From: Prevotellamassilia timonensis
GTDB taxonomy: Bacteria; Bacteroidota; Bacteroidia; Bacteroidales; Bacteroidaceae
NCBI RefSeq assembly: GCF_900106785.1
Contig: NZ_LT629834.1
Coordinates: 62,001-126,000, forward strand
Direction: 5' to 3'
Length of the DNA: 64,000 nt
The notes beneath the pieces were generated by a model. The model saw only the letters and a program-made list of their open reading frames with translations. It searched no databases and was not told where the DNA came from. Positions within the stretch are counted from its first letter, which is position 1. The number at the start of each line of letters is the position of its first letter. Made by a program: the position numbers and the translations under genes. Positions 52,094 to 60,220 of the stretch are shown here, one piece after another.

Positions 52094-54265
52094 TTACTTT
52101 TTAAGATAGTCGTCGAAGTAGCGTGTGATGCGCTCGTGCAGGTGCACCATGTCGTGGCCCATCATGTTGTGACCGTCGCCGGGATAGACAAAGTAGTCGG
52201 GCTGGGTGCCGGCGTCCTCGCAGGCGCGGAGGAATGACAGGCTGTGCTGCATGACGCAGGTGGGGTCGTTGTAGCCTACAATTATCTGGAGACGGCCCTT
52301 GAGGTTCTTGGCCTTGTTGAGGAGCGACGACGAGGCGTAGCCCTCGGGGTTCTCTTGCGGGGTGTCCATGTAGCGCTCGCCGTACATCACCTCGTATAAC
52401 TTCCAGTCGATAACGGGGCCACCGGCCACACCTACCTTGAACACGTCGGGGTAAGAACACATGAGGTTGGTGGTCATGAAACCGCCAAACGACCAGCCGT
52501 GTACGCCAATGCGGTCGGCATCAACGTAGGGGAGCGACTTGAGGAACTTGACGCCCTCGAGCTGGTCCTGCATCTCGATGTCGCCAAGGTGGCGGTGGGT
52601 GCAGCTCTCAAACTCGAAACCGCGATTTTCGGAACCGCGGTTGTCAACCACAAAGATGACGTAGCCGCGCTGTGCCATGTATATCTCCCAGGGGCGGGCC
52701 AGATAGTTCCACGCTGCCTCCACATTGTGGGCGTGCGGGCCACCATACACATAGACTACTGTGGGGTACTTTTTGGCAGGGTCGAAGCCGACGGGCTTTA
52801 CAAGGCGGTAGTAGAGGTCGGTTTTGCCATCGGAAGCCTTGATTTTGCCACCGCTGATTTCGGGCACATTGTAGGCTTTCCAAGGGTCGGCATCGGCGTG
52901 CAACTTGACGGCTGCTGCGGGCTGGGTGGTGCCGAGCAGGTCGTACTGGCGGAAGGTGGTGGGCGATGACCAGCGGTCGGACAGGTAGAGGCCGTTCTCT
53001 GACAGGGCGGCGTAGTGTGTGCCCTGGCCATTGTCGAGGCGGGCCACCTTGCCCGTGGCCACATTCACGCTATAATTGCTGTACTGTATGGGGTTGTCCT
53101 GGTTGCTTTGGTAGATGATGCTCTTGGCCTTGGTGTTGAAGCCGAGCACACTGATTACCTCGAACTGGCCCTTGGTGAGCTGCCTGAGCTGGCGGCCGTC
53201 GGCAGTGAAGAGGTAGAGGTGGTTGTAGCCGTCGCGGCGGGTTTGCATGACAAACTTTGTGGCGTCCCACGGCAGGAACTGTATGGGGTTGCACGGCTCT
53301 ACGTAGCGGGCATTGCTTTCGGTGTAGAGCACGCCCTTGCGTGCACCGGTGTGTGCATCGTATGCCACGAGTTCGGCCTTGTCCTGTGTGCGGGGCAACT
53401 CAAACATGTAGATGGTGCGCTCGTCGGGGCTCCACGCTATGTTGGTAAAATAGCGGTCGGTGGGGTCGCCAGCCTGCAGGTAGACTGTTTTGTCGGTGGC
53501 GGGGTTGTACACGCCCACGGTTACCTTGTGGCTGGTCATGCCGGCCATGGGGTACTTTTCGGGGGCGAGCTGGGCCACGCGGTGGTTGATGTCGACAAGG
53601 GGATAGTCCGTCACCATGCTTTGGTCCATGCGGTAAAAGGCGAGCAGGTGGCCCTTGGGACTCCAGAAGGTGCCCTTGCGTATGCCGAACTCGTCGCGGT
53701 GTACGCTAAGGCCGTACTGCAACTCGCGTGAGCCGTCGGTGCTCACTTGGTGGGTTTTGCCGTCGGCGGTCTTGACATAGAGGTTCCAATCCTTTACAAA
53801 AGCCTCGTTGTGGCTATAATGGCTCATGTCGTTGGCATAGGCGCCCGGCGTGCGCTCGGTGCTCCACACCACCTTGCGCTGCTGCCAGTTGTAGAGCAGG
53901 TTGAGTTTGCTTGTTTGCAGGTAGACCTCGGATTTGCTGCCCGAGGGGAACTGGGCGTAAAGCAGATTGTACACCTTGCCATACTTGGCGGTGTCGATGG
54001 CTGCATTGAGCTGGTCGGTGGTAAAGAGCACACGGGGCTTTTCGGCCTTGCCCTTGTTGCTGGCCAGGGTGCTTACTTCGTCAACGTCGAGCTTGAGCAG
54101 GCGGTCGCCCCAGAAGGCGGTGCCGTAATATTTGGGCATGATGTTGGCGTAGTTGTTGCCGCCCCACATCAAATCCTCGAGGGTGAAACTTTTCTTTGTC
54201 TGTGCCATGGCATTGGTACCTATGAGCAGCGCCACGGCTGCCACGATTAAGTGTTTGATTTTCAT
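52094..54265 (-). CDS. Dipeptidyl peptidase IV-like serine peptidase (S9B)
   Basis: A 723-residue periplasmic or outer-membrane-associated exopeptidase that removes X-Pro or X-Ala dipeptides. The signal is MKIKHLIVAAVALLIGTNAM-AQ. The beta-propeller (about 100-480) includes GTFWSPKGHLLAFYRMDQSM and WSPDERTIYMFELPR. The alpha/beta hydrolase end has VYGGPHAHNVEAAW, the nucleophile GVHGWSFGGFMTTNL, the Asp in VGYNDPTCVMQHS and the His in PGDGHNMMGHDMVH. The start is ATG 54265. It fits the peptide-using lifestyle suggested by the POT transporter. Confidence 0.94.
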   Translation of the reverse strand: MKIKHLIVAAVALLIGTNAMAQTKKSFTLEDLMWGGNNYANIMPKYYGTAFWGDRLLKLDVDEVSTLASNKGKAEKPRVLFTTDQLNAAIDTAKYGKVYNLLYAQFPSGSKSEVYLQTSKLNLLYNWQQRKVVWSTERTPGAYANDMSHYSHNEAFVKDWNLYVKTADGKTHQVSTDGSRELQYGLSVHRDEFGIRKGTFWSPKGHLLAFYRMDQSMVTDYPLVDINHRVAQLAPEKYPMAGMTSHKVTVGVYNPATDKTVYLQAGDPTDRYFTNIAWSPDERTIYMFELPRTQDKAELVAYDAHTGARKGVLYTESNARYVEPCNPIQFLPWDATKFVMQTRRDGYNHLYLFTADGRQLRQLTKGQFEVISVLGFNTKAKSIIYQSNQDNPIQYSNYSVNVATGKVARLDNGQGTHYAALSENGLYLSDRWSSPTTFRQYDLLGTTQPAAAVKLHADADPWKAYNVPEISGGKIKASDGKTDLYYRLVKPVGFDPAKKYPTVVYVYGGPHAHNVEAAWNYLARPWEIYMAQRGYVIFVVDNRGSENRGFEFESCTHRHLGDIEMQDQLEGVKFLKSLPYVDADRIGVHGWSFGGFMTTNLMCSYPDVFKVGVAGGPVIDWKLYEVMYGERYMDTPQENPEGYASSSLLNKAKNLKGRLQIIVGYNDPTCVMQHSLSFLRACEDAGTQPDYFVYPGDGHNMMGHDMVHLHERITRYFDDYLKK

Positions 54266-54289
54266 TTGTATGGTGTATGACATATTGCA

Positions 54290-54329
54290 AAGATGCGGCC
54301 TGTGCATTAGTGTGCCCGGGCCGCATCTT
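54290..54329 (-). terminator. Terminator of the methyltransferase gene overlapping the DPP promoter
   Basis: AAGATGCGGCC and GGCCGCATCTT are perfect 11-bp arms. On the minus strand the second arm runs into CATCTTTG, a near -7 box about 30 bases before ATG 54265, so stem and promoter share bases. Confidence 0.65.
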
Positions 54330-54355
54330 CGGTATATAGATTTTATTTATATGTA

Positions 54356-55900
54356 TTATCTGTCAAAGCCGGCCTTGCGCTTGAAGTCGCCTTTCTGTTT
54401 GAAACCCGGGCCTTTCTTGAAACCGCCTTCGCGCTTTTTGCCACCGAAGCCGCCTTTCTTGGAATCACCCTTTTTGAAATCGCCCTTCTTAAAGCCGTCT
54501 TTCTTGAAACCGCCTTTTTTGAAACCGCCCTTCTTGGCATCGTCGCCATCGCGCTTGGGTTTGCGGGGTGCGTGCAGCTGTTCAAATTCGCGGTGCTTGC
54601 GGCGCAGTATTTTGTATGCGGGGTCGAGGTCGTCGTCCTCGTCGTGGCGTTCTGCATCGTCAAAGCGCTTTTTGAACTCGTCGCGGTTGGTGCGGAAACG
54701 GCGCTGGTCGCTCATCAACCGACGCTCTACGTCGGTTTTCACCTTGCCACCCTCGGCACGGAAGTCGCTAAGCTTGCCGCTGAACAGCTGGTACTTGCGG
54801 AAGTCGCAGTCGAGCTTGCCGTTGAATATCTGTGTCTTGAGGCTGGGACGCAAGCCAAGGTTTTCAAACAGTTCGGCCTTTGACGAGATAATCCATGCCT
54901 CGCCACCCTGAAACTCGTTTTTGAGCACCTTGCCTATAGCCTGGTACAGGCCCAAGATGTCGGGCGGGGTAAGGCGTTCGCCATAGGGCGGGTTGGTGAC
55001 GATGATGGACTTTTGTGCGGGGGCAGTGAACTTGCGGAAGTCCTGCTGCTGCACGGTGACGATGTCGGCCACACCGGCGCTGCGCACATTTTTCAGTGCG
55101 CTCTCTACTGCCGGCACATTGATGTCGTAGCCGTAGATGTGGTGGCTGAAGGTGCGCTCTTGTGAGTCGTCGTCGTAAATTTCCTGCAGGAGTTCGGCAT
55201 CGAAGTCTTTCCACTTTTCAAAACCGAACGACTTGCGGAACACGCCGGGGTAGATGTTGCGGGCCATGAGGGCTGCCTCTACCAAGAATGTGCCCGAACC
55301 GCAGAAGGGGTCGATAAAGTCGCAATCGTACTGCCAGCCGGTGAGCTTGATAAGGCCGGCGGCCAGCACCTCGTTGATGGGGGCCTCGACTGTGGCCACG
55401 CGGTAGCCGCGCAGGTGGAGCGAGTCGCCCGACGAGTCGAGCGATAGGGTGCAGTCGTCCTCGGCAATGTGTATGTTGAGCTTGACATCGGGGTTGGTGA
55501 TGCGTATGTTGGGGCGCTCGCCGGTTGTGTCGCGGAAATAGTCGACAATGGCGTCCTTTACCTTGTAGGCCACAAACTTAGAGTGACGGAACTCGTCGGA
55601 GAACACTACCGAGTCTACCGCAAAGGTGGTGTTGAGGTCGAGGTACTGACTCCAGTCAATCTTTCGCACAGCCTCGTACACGTCGTCGGCTCCTTTGGCC
55701 TTGAAGTGCTTGATGGGTTTGAGCACACGTATGGCCGTGCGCAAACAAAAGTTGGCGCGGTACATCATGGCCTTGTCGCCGGTGAACGACACCATGCGGC
55801 GGCCTATCTGCACATTGTTAGCACCAAGTTCGGTGAGTTCTTGTGCCAGCACCTCTTCAAGTCCTTGAAAGGTTTTGGCTATGAGTTCAAATTCTTGCAT
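54356..55900 (-). CDS. THUMP-domain class I SAM RNA methyltransferase (RlmL-like) with a basic repeat tail
   Basis: A 514-residue enzyme predicted to methylate a guanine N2 in 23S rRNA. The N-terminal THUMP region is QEFELIAKTFQGLEEVLAQE and MMYRANFCLRTAIRVLKPIK. In the Rossmann methyltransferase, FIDPFCGSGTFLVEAALMAR and IIVTNPPYGERL (NPPY catalytic) are clear. Residues about 455-514 are a low-complexity tail of Gly-Phe-Lys-Lys units (KKGGFKKGGFKKDGFKKGDF), probably an RNA-binding extension. The tail length may vary between strains. It lies upstream of the DPP gene with its own terminator. Confidence 0.92.
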   Translation of the reverse strand: MQEFELIAKTFQGLEEVLAQELTELGANNVQIGRRMVSFTGDKAMMYRANFCLRTAIRVLKPIKHFKAKGADDVYEAVRKIDWSQYLDLNTTFAVDSVVFSDEFRHSKFVAYKVKDAIVDYFRDTTGERPNIRITNPDVKLNIHIAEDDCTLSLDSSGDSLHLRGYRVATVEAPINEVLAAGLIKLTGWQYDCDFIDPFCGSGTFLVEAALMARNIYPGVFRKSFGFEKWKDFDAELLQEIYDDDSQERTFSHHIYGYDINVPAVESALKNVRSAGVADIVTVQQQDFRKFTAPAQKSIIVTNPPYGERLTPPDILGLYQAIGKVLKNEFQGGEAWIISSKAELFENLGLRPSLKTQIFNGKLDCDFRKYQLFSGKLSDFRAEGGKVKTDVERRLMSDQRRFRTNRDEFKKRFDDAERHDEDDDLDPAYKILRRKHREFEQLHAPRKPKRDGDDAKKGGFKKGGFKKDGFKKGDFKKGDSKKGGFGGKKREGGFKKGPGFKQKGDFKRKAGFDR

Positions 55901-56045
55901 AATCGTTTGTGGAGTTTGCCGGCAAATGCGGTTTTGGCAGCTGCATTGCCAGCCTATATGCGTATGGTTTTAACAGACGTAAGGGGGGAGTGTTGTGGTG
56001 GCAGCACTTGTGCGTTACACCACGTTGCCACGCTTGGTGGCTGTG

Positions 56046-56930
56046 TCACACCCTTTGGCCAGCGGGCACATCGTGTGTCACCCACTTGTTGGCACCTATC
56101 ACGGCATCGCGGCCAATGGTGATGCGGCCCAATATGGTGGCGTTGGAGTAGACTATGACGCCGTCCTCGAGTATGGGGTGACGCGGATTGTTCTTGATAG
56201 GATTGCCATTGACATCGAGCGGAAAGCTCTTGGCTCCGAGCGTCACGCCCTGATAGAGCTTGACATGATTGCCAATGATGCAGGTGGCGCCTATCACAAC
56301 GCCTGTGCCGTGGTCGATGGTGAAGTATTCGCCTATCTGTGCCCCCGGGTGAATGTCGATGCCCGTCTCGCTGTGTGCGAGTTCGCTGATGATGCGCGGA
56401 ATGAGCGGCACATCGAGGCGATAAAGCTCGTGGGCTATGCGGTAACACGTCAGGGCGCGTATGGCCGGATAGCAGCTTATCACCTCGCCGTTATTCTGCG
56501 CGGCGGGGTCGCCCAGGTAGGCGGCCTCTACATCGGTGGCGAGCGTGCGGCGCACTTGTGGCAACATGCTGATAAGTGTGGCAGCTATGGCCTCGGCCTT
56601 TGTGTGGAAATCTACTCCCGTACATCGGCAGTCGTCGTCCTGCTGACCGAAACAGAGTCCGGCCTGCACTTGTGCGGTCAACAATGCAAAGAGGCGCTCA
56701 ATTTCCATACCTATATGGTAGCGCACAGTGACGGCGTTGAGTGTGCTTTTTCCGTAATACCCTGGAAAGAGCACAGCGCGGCACAGCCCTATTATCTCTT
56801 CGAGCGCTGCCGAAGAGGGCAAGGGGTCGCCATGACGGTGCTGATGGAAGAGTCCTTGCATCTTGCTTGTGTCGGACAATTCCTCCACCGTCTGCCGTAA
56901 CAAATTGGTGTAACTTTCGGGAGGGTTCAT
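56046..56930 (-). CDS. cysE: Serine O-acetyltransferase
   Basis: A 294-residue hexapeptide acetyltransferase that makes O-acetylserine, the substrate of the nearby CysK. The N-terminal helical domain is followed by SYPAIRALTCYRIAHELY-type sequence, then the left-handed beta-helix: SETGIDIHPGAQIGEYFTID, HGTGVVIGATCIIGNHVKLY and LGAKSFPLD, with catalytic His and Asp. The protein ends soon after the helix (NKWVTHDVPAGQRV) without the long C-terminal arm ending in Ile through which E. coli CysE docks in CysK. A -7 box lies at 56953-56960. Confidence 0.93.
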   Translation of the reverse strand: MNPPESYTNLLRQTVEELSDTSKMQGLFHQHRHGDPLPSSAALEEIIGLCRAVLFPGYYGKSTLNAVTVRYHIGMEIERLFALLTAQVQAGLCFGQQDDDCRCTGVDFHTKAEAIAATLISMLPQVRRTLATDVEAAYLGDPAAQNNGEVISCYPAIRALTCYRIAHELYRLDVPLIPRIISELAHSETGIDIHPGAQIGEYFTIDHGTGVVIGATCIIGNHVKLYQGVTLGAKSFPLDVNGNPIKNNPRHPILEDGVIVYSNATILGRITIGRDAVIGANKWVTHDVPAGQRV

Positions 56931-56952
56931 AGCGTATATTGCCTTTATCGGG

Positions 56953-56960
56953 CAAAGGTA
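56953..56960 (-). promoter_or_regulatory. -7 box of cysE
   Basis: Minus strand TACCTTTG, 23 bases upstream of ATG 56930. Confidence 0.55.
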
Positions 56961-56978
56961 CGAAAAAATAAGCTAATA

Positions 56979-57300
56979 CGCCAATGTGGGAATGTGGGAA
57001 TGTGACAATGTGGGAATATGCTAATGCGACAATGCTCTAATATGCTAACGGACTGACGCCGTAGCGTGACTTGGCAGCCGCTAACGCGGTAAACAGAAGA
57101 ACATAAGAGCATAAGGACATAAGGCCGCTGCGCGGCTGAAGACCACGGACTGACGTCCGCGTGGCCTCAAGAACATAAGGGCTGACGCCGTAGCGTGACA
57201 AGTTGTGACACTACGGCGTCAGCCCTTATGTTCTTATGTCCTTATGCTCTTTTGTTTTCCGCGTTAGCGGCTGCCAAACCACGCTACGGCGTCAGCCCAT
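56979..57300. repeat. Composite repeat: H minisatellite plus palindrome C3
   Basis: H steps GAATGTGGGAATGTGACAAT (56979-57050) run into C3: GACGCCGTAGCGTGACTTGG, CATAAGAGCATAAGGACATA and GGGCTGACGCCGTAGCG on the left, with complements in reverse order to 57296. Inverted H steps (CATTAGCATATTGCCACATT) follow. The centre is TGACAAGTTGTGACA. It separates the response regulator gene from cysE. Confidence 0.9.
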
Positions 57301-57315
57301 TAGCATATTGCCACA

Positions 57316-57939
57316 TTAAATATAGTATTCCACAGGGTCGGCCAATCCGGCACGCAGAGCGTAGCGCACTGCCTCGTAGGCCGTTGACACGCCGAGTTTG
57401 CGGAAGAGGTTCTTCTTGTGCGTCACAATGGTATGCACCGACGAGTTGCGCCGCGCAGCTATCTCCTTGGCCGTGAGCCCCTCGGCCATTAAAGTGAGAA
57501 TGGACGTTTCGGTGGACGTGAGGCGCGGCAGGTTCTGTTGTGTTGTGGCACGTGCACGCAACACGTCGGACACTGACGGACACACCTCGCGACCGCCATT
57601 TGAAATGCGGTAAACAGCCTGCACCACATCAGTGCGCGTGCAGTCCTTTGTAAGGAAACTCACCTGAGGCTCTGCCCCGAACAAGCGCAGCAATCCCTCG
57701 GCAAATTCGGCCGACAACAACGACCAATGCACATGGGCAAAGCGACGCAAATAGATGAGCAACTGCTCGGGGGTGGCAAAATCGAACAGTGTGAAGTCGA
57801 GCACCACCAACGCCTCCGGCTCGGCTTGCAAAGCCTTTGCCAGTTCGGCTTTGTGGCCTACAAATCGCAAAGGCTGACCAGCCAGATAGGTGGTCAGCGC
57901 ATCGCGTGTTAGTGGTTGATTGTCAGCAATTATAATCAT
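57316..57939 (-). CDS. NarL/FixJ-type response regulator overlapping cysK
   Basis: A 207-residue regulator. In the receiver domain, IIIADNQPL supplies the acidic pocket (one Asp, then Asn instead of the second acidic residue), ALVVLDFTLFD gives the phospho-acceptor Asp near 48, SLLSAE the Ser/Thr, and FLTKD the Lys. The C-terminal LuxR HTH is LTSTETSILTLMAEGLTAKE and IAARRNSSVHTIVTHKKNLF. No sensor kinase is adjacent. The ATG overlaps the cysK stop by 4 bases (ATGA), implying coupled translation and suggesting a link to cysteine or sulfur control, which is inference. Confidence 0.92.
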   Translation of the reverse strand: MIIIADNQPLTRDALTTYLAGQPLRFVGHKAELAKALQAEPEALVVLDFTLFDFATPEQLLIYLRRFAHVHWSLLSAEFAEGLLRLFGAEPQVSFLTKDCTRTDVVQAVYRISNGGREVCPSVSDVLRARATTQQNLPRLTSTETSILTLMAEGLTAKEIAARRNSSVHTIVTHKKNLFRKLGVSTAYEAVRYALRAGLADPVEYYI

Positions 57940-58883
57940 ACGGGATATTCCTCAAAGGCATAGAGCACAGTCGACAGGTAGCGCTCGCCCGTGTCGGGCA
58001 ACAAGGCCACAATGGTCTTGCCCTCGTAGGCGGGTTTCTTGGCCAACTCGATGGCGGCGTGTAAGGCGGCGCCCGACGAAATGCCTACCAGCAGTCCCTC
58101 CTTTTTGGCCAAAAGGCGCGAGGCACGAATGGCGTCATTGTCCTCAACGGGCACAATGGCCGTTGCCACCGAGGCGTCAAAGTTGCCTGGCACAAAACCT
58201 GCGCCAATGCCCTGTATTTTGTGCGGACCCGAAGGCTTGCCCTCGAGCACAGCGCTCGTAGCGGGTTCAACAGCGTAGGCCTCGATAGCCGGATTGTGCT
58301 TGCGCAGGCCGCGTGCCGTGCCGCTCAGTGTGCCGCCAGTGCCTACACCGGCCACAAAGGCGTCGACCTTGCCGTCGGTGTCGCGCCATATTTCCTCGGC
58401 CGTAGTACGGGTGTGGGCGGCGGGGTTGGCAGGATTTTCAAACTGCTGCGGTATAAAGCTGCCCGGGTGCTCCTGCTGCAACTCCTTTGCGCGCTTGATG
58501 GCTCCCTTCATACCCTCGGCGCCTGGTGTCAGCACCAGTTCGGCACCGAGGGCCTTGAGCAGGTTGCGGCGCTCCAAACTCATGGTTTCGGGCATGGTGA
58601 GAATGAGGCGGTAGCCCTTTACCGATGCCACCCACGCCAGTCCGATGCCGGTATTGCCACTGGTAGGCTCGATAATCACGCCGCCGGGCTGCAATTTGCC
58701 CGTCTGTTCGGCATCCTCAATCATGGCAAGTGCCACCCGGTCCTTTACGCTGCCACCGGGGTTGTAATACTCGAGTTTGACAAGCAGACGTGCCTTGAGG
58801 CCAAGCTCCTTTTCGATGTTAGACACTTCGAGCAACGGCGTGTTGCCCACGAGTTCAGTAAGTGAGTGATAAATCTGGCTCAT
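57936..58883 (-). CDS. cysK: Cysteine synthase A (O-acetylserine sulfhydrylase)
   Basis: A 315-residue PLP enzyme that forms cysteine from O-acetylserine and sulfide. Lys in YYNPGGSVKDRVA (about 42) binds PLP. PTSGNTGIGLAWVA is the substrate Asn loop, VAGVGTGGTLSGTARGL the phosphate cradle, and VGISSGAALHAA the ring-N serine. IQGIGAGFVPGNFD is CysK-type. It precedes the response regulator gene with ATGA overlap, and cysE lies 1 kb downstream. A consensus promoter with an adjacent perfect palindrome lies at about 59.1 kb. Confidence 0.96.
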   Translation of the reverse strand: MSQIYHSLTELVGNTPLLEVSNIEKELGLKARLLVKLEYYNPGGSVKDRVALAMIEDAEQTGKLQPGGVIIEPTSGNTGIGLAWVASVKGYRLILTMPETMSLERRNLLKALGAELVLTPGAEGMKGAIKRAKELQQEHPGSFIPQQFENPANPAAHTRTTAEEIWRDTDGKVDAFVAGVGTGGTLSGTARGLRKHNPAIEAYAVEPATSAVLEGKPSGPHKIQGIGAGFVPGNFDASVATAIVPVEDNDAIRASRLLAKKEGLLVGISSGAALHAAIELAKKPAYEGKTIVALLPDTGERYLSTVLYAFEEYPV

Positions 58884-58912
58884 AAGATGTAAATGTATTT
58901 GTTAAGTAGGTG

Positions 58913-59088
58913 TTCAAAATTAGTTGATATGAATTGGTGCAGTATTTCGTTCAGAAACATAGGTCGAAGAGGGAGCGTAGCGGGCTACGTGACCGATGAA
59001 ACCTATGTTTATGGACGAAAGAATGCGCCAAGGCATATCGACTAATTCGGAACATGATTATATAAACTAATTTTGAATACCTACTTAT
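58913..59088. repeat. Palindromic element G in the cysK leader
   Basis: AAAATTAGTTGATATGAATT and TTCGTTCAGAAACATAGGT (58917-58965) are mirrored imperfectly by ACCTATGTTTATGGACGAA and GCATATCGACTAATTCGG, then AACTAATTTTGAATAC. The centre is a GC-rich CGAAGAGGGAGCGTAGCGGG. It occurs once here, lying between the cysK promoter and its start. Confidence 0.75.
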
Positions 59089-59101
59089 TAGTTTACGAGT
59101 G

Positions 59102-59132
59102 CAAAGTTACGGCCGTTTGCCCCCTTTAGCAA
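59102..59132 (-). promoter_or_regulatory. Promoter of the cysK operon
   Basis: Minus strand TTG (59132-59130), 20 bases, TAACTTTG (59109-59102). The leader to ATG 58883 is about 215 bases and includes element G. Confidence 0.65.
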
Positions 59133-59149
59133 TACCAAACGTTTGGTAT
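59132..59149. promoter_or_regulatory. Perfect 18-bp palindrome adjoining the cysK -33 box
   Basis: ATACCAAACGTTTGGTAT is fully self-complementary and touches the -33 TTG, the usual place for an activator or repressor dimer. No other copy was noticed in the window. Confidence 0.6.
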
Positions 59150-59179
59150 ATCGTATGCCACGTGTGTACCAACAACAAA

Positions 59180-59211
59180 AATCCTCTGCAAAGCGAACTC
59201 TGCAGAGGATT
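59180..59211 (-). terminator. Terminator of rpsT
   Basis: AATCCTCTGCA and TGCAGAGGATT, with extra pairing inside the loop, followed on the minus strand by TTTTTGTTG; 33 bases after the stop. Confidence 0.88.
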
Positions 59212-59243
59212 AAACCTTTTACCTTATGAACCAAAAACTTGTA

Positions 59244-59498
59244 TTAGGCGAGCTTGTTGATGTGAGCCATCACACCACTCTTGATGTTAGCTGCCTTGTT
59301 CTTGTGAATAATGTTCTTCTTAGCAAGCTTGTCCAACATCTTCTGAACCTTCGGCAGAAGTTCTGTTGCAGCTGCTTTGTCAGTCGTAGCGCGGAGCTTA
59401 CGTACTGCGTTACGCATAGTCTTAGCGTAATATCTGTTGTGCAGTCTGCGAGACGCCGTCTGACGAATTCTTTTTACAGATGATTTGTGGTTTGCCAT
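59244..59498 (-). CDS. rpsT: 30S ribosomal protein S20
   Basis: An 84-residue basic helical protein binding 16S r[38 protein letters not shown], and [20 protein letters not shown] near the C-terminus. Length is standard. It follows the tRNA-Glu gene by 21 bases on the same strand, so the tRNA is probably cut from a shared transcript. Confidence 0.97.
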   Translation of the reverse strand: MANHKSSVKRIRQTASRRLHNRYYAKTMRNAVRKLRATTDKAAATELLPKVQKMLDKLAKKNIIHKNKAANIKSGVMAHINKLA

Positions 59499-59519
59499 TT
59501 CTTATTTTCTTATTATTAG

Positions 59520-59591
59520 TAGTCCCTAGGAGAGTCGAACTCCTCTTTAGAGAATGAAAATCTCTCGTCCTAACCGATAGACGAAGGGACC
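59520..59591 (-). tRNA. tRNA-Glu (anticodon TTC)
   Basis: 72 bases on the minus strand from GGTCCCTTCGTCTATCGGTT to the discriminator A. The acceptor stem GGTCCCT pairs with AGGGACT (one G-T). The anticodon arm is GAGAGATTTTCATTCTC with TTC at its centre, and the T arm GAGGAGTTCGACTCTCC is regular. CCA is not encoded. It is an intact bacterial tRNA-Glu; a potential integration target, but no att duplication was seen. Confidence 0.95.
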
Positions 59592-59652
59592 ATCGCGTTG
59601 TGATTAGTGGCCCGTCTGCTTGAGGCGTGACCGTTTGTCTCATTTGCGAGTG

Positions 59653-59684
59653 CAAAGGTAGTACTTTCTACTATTCCGTCCAAA
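59653..59684 (-). promoter_or_regulatory. Promoter of tRNA-Glu-rpsT
   Basis: Minus strand TTTG (59684-59681), 20 bases, TACCTTTG (59660-59653): ideal Bacteroidetes promoter, about 60 bases before the tRNA 5' end. From 59685 to 59908 no gene is seen. Confidence 0.75.
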
Positions 59685-59908
59685 TGTTACGCCTGTTTTT
59701 TTTCAAAAAAGTGCATTTTTGTGCATTTGCGCCCAATTTTACGTGCTTTCGGTGGCTATAAAACGCCAAATCGGTACTTTTGCACAACAGAGCGCAACTG
59801 CTGGTTAAGGCTGCGCAAACAGCCTCTTGGCACATCGGCCACACCCGCACGCCCTCCCCGTTTAACCATATTACTATATATAATAGCGCGCACGCGTATA
59901 TATAACCT

Positions 59909-60165
59909 AAGTTTCGGATTTAACAAAGACGGGCTGAAGGCCCAATGTTCTTCATAGCCCAGGGCAAGCGAAGCGGCACCCTGGGTTGATATGAAAGCAA
60001 AAGTTACGCCCTGTAAGGGCAACAGTAACAGAGCTTTTTACTTTTGCCCTTACAGGGCGCGACTGCTTCAACACGCGATACCCAGGGTGCCGCTTCGCTT
60101 GCCCTGGGCTAAGTAAATACTTGGGCCTTCAGCCCGCACTTGCCAAATCCGGAACTTGAGTATAT
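59909..60165. repeat. Palindromic element B4
   Basis: Ends TAAGTTTCGGATTTAACAAA and AAATCCGGAACTTGAG, with GCCCAGGGCAAGCGAAGC and CGCCCTGTAAGGGC stems. Its loop and side segments (GTTGATATGAAAGCAAAAGT; TTCAACACGCGATACCCAGG) are those of B1 at 3.6 kb in reverse complement. It lies 55 bases upstream of recO. Confidence 0.88.
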
Positions 60166-60220
60166 AATATTGTGTACGCACGCAAAAACAACCGTGCGCA
60201 CGTACACCGCAAATGTCATT

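Noticed and set aside
59520-59591. tRNA-Glu as the integration site of a mobile element
   Set aside because: Flanks are rpsT and its promoter; no integrase or duplicated tRNA 3' end was seen nearby.
59756-60022. An 88-codon minus-strand frame ending in a peptide like that at 3.7-4.1 kb
   Set aside because: It is translation of element B4, not a protein family.
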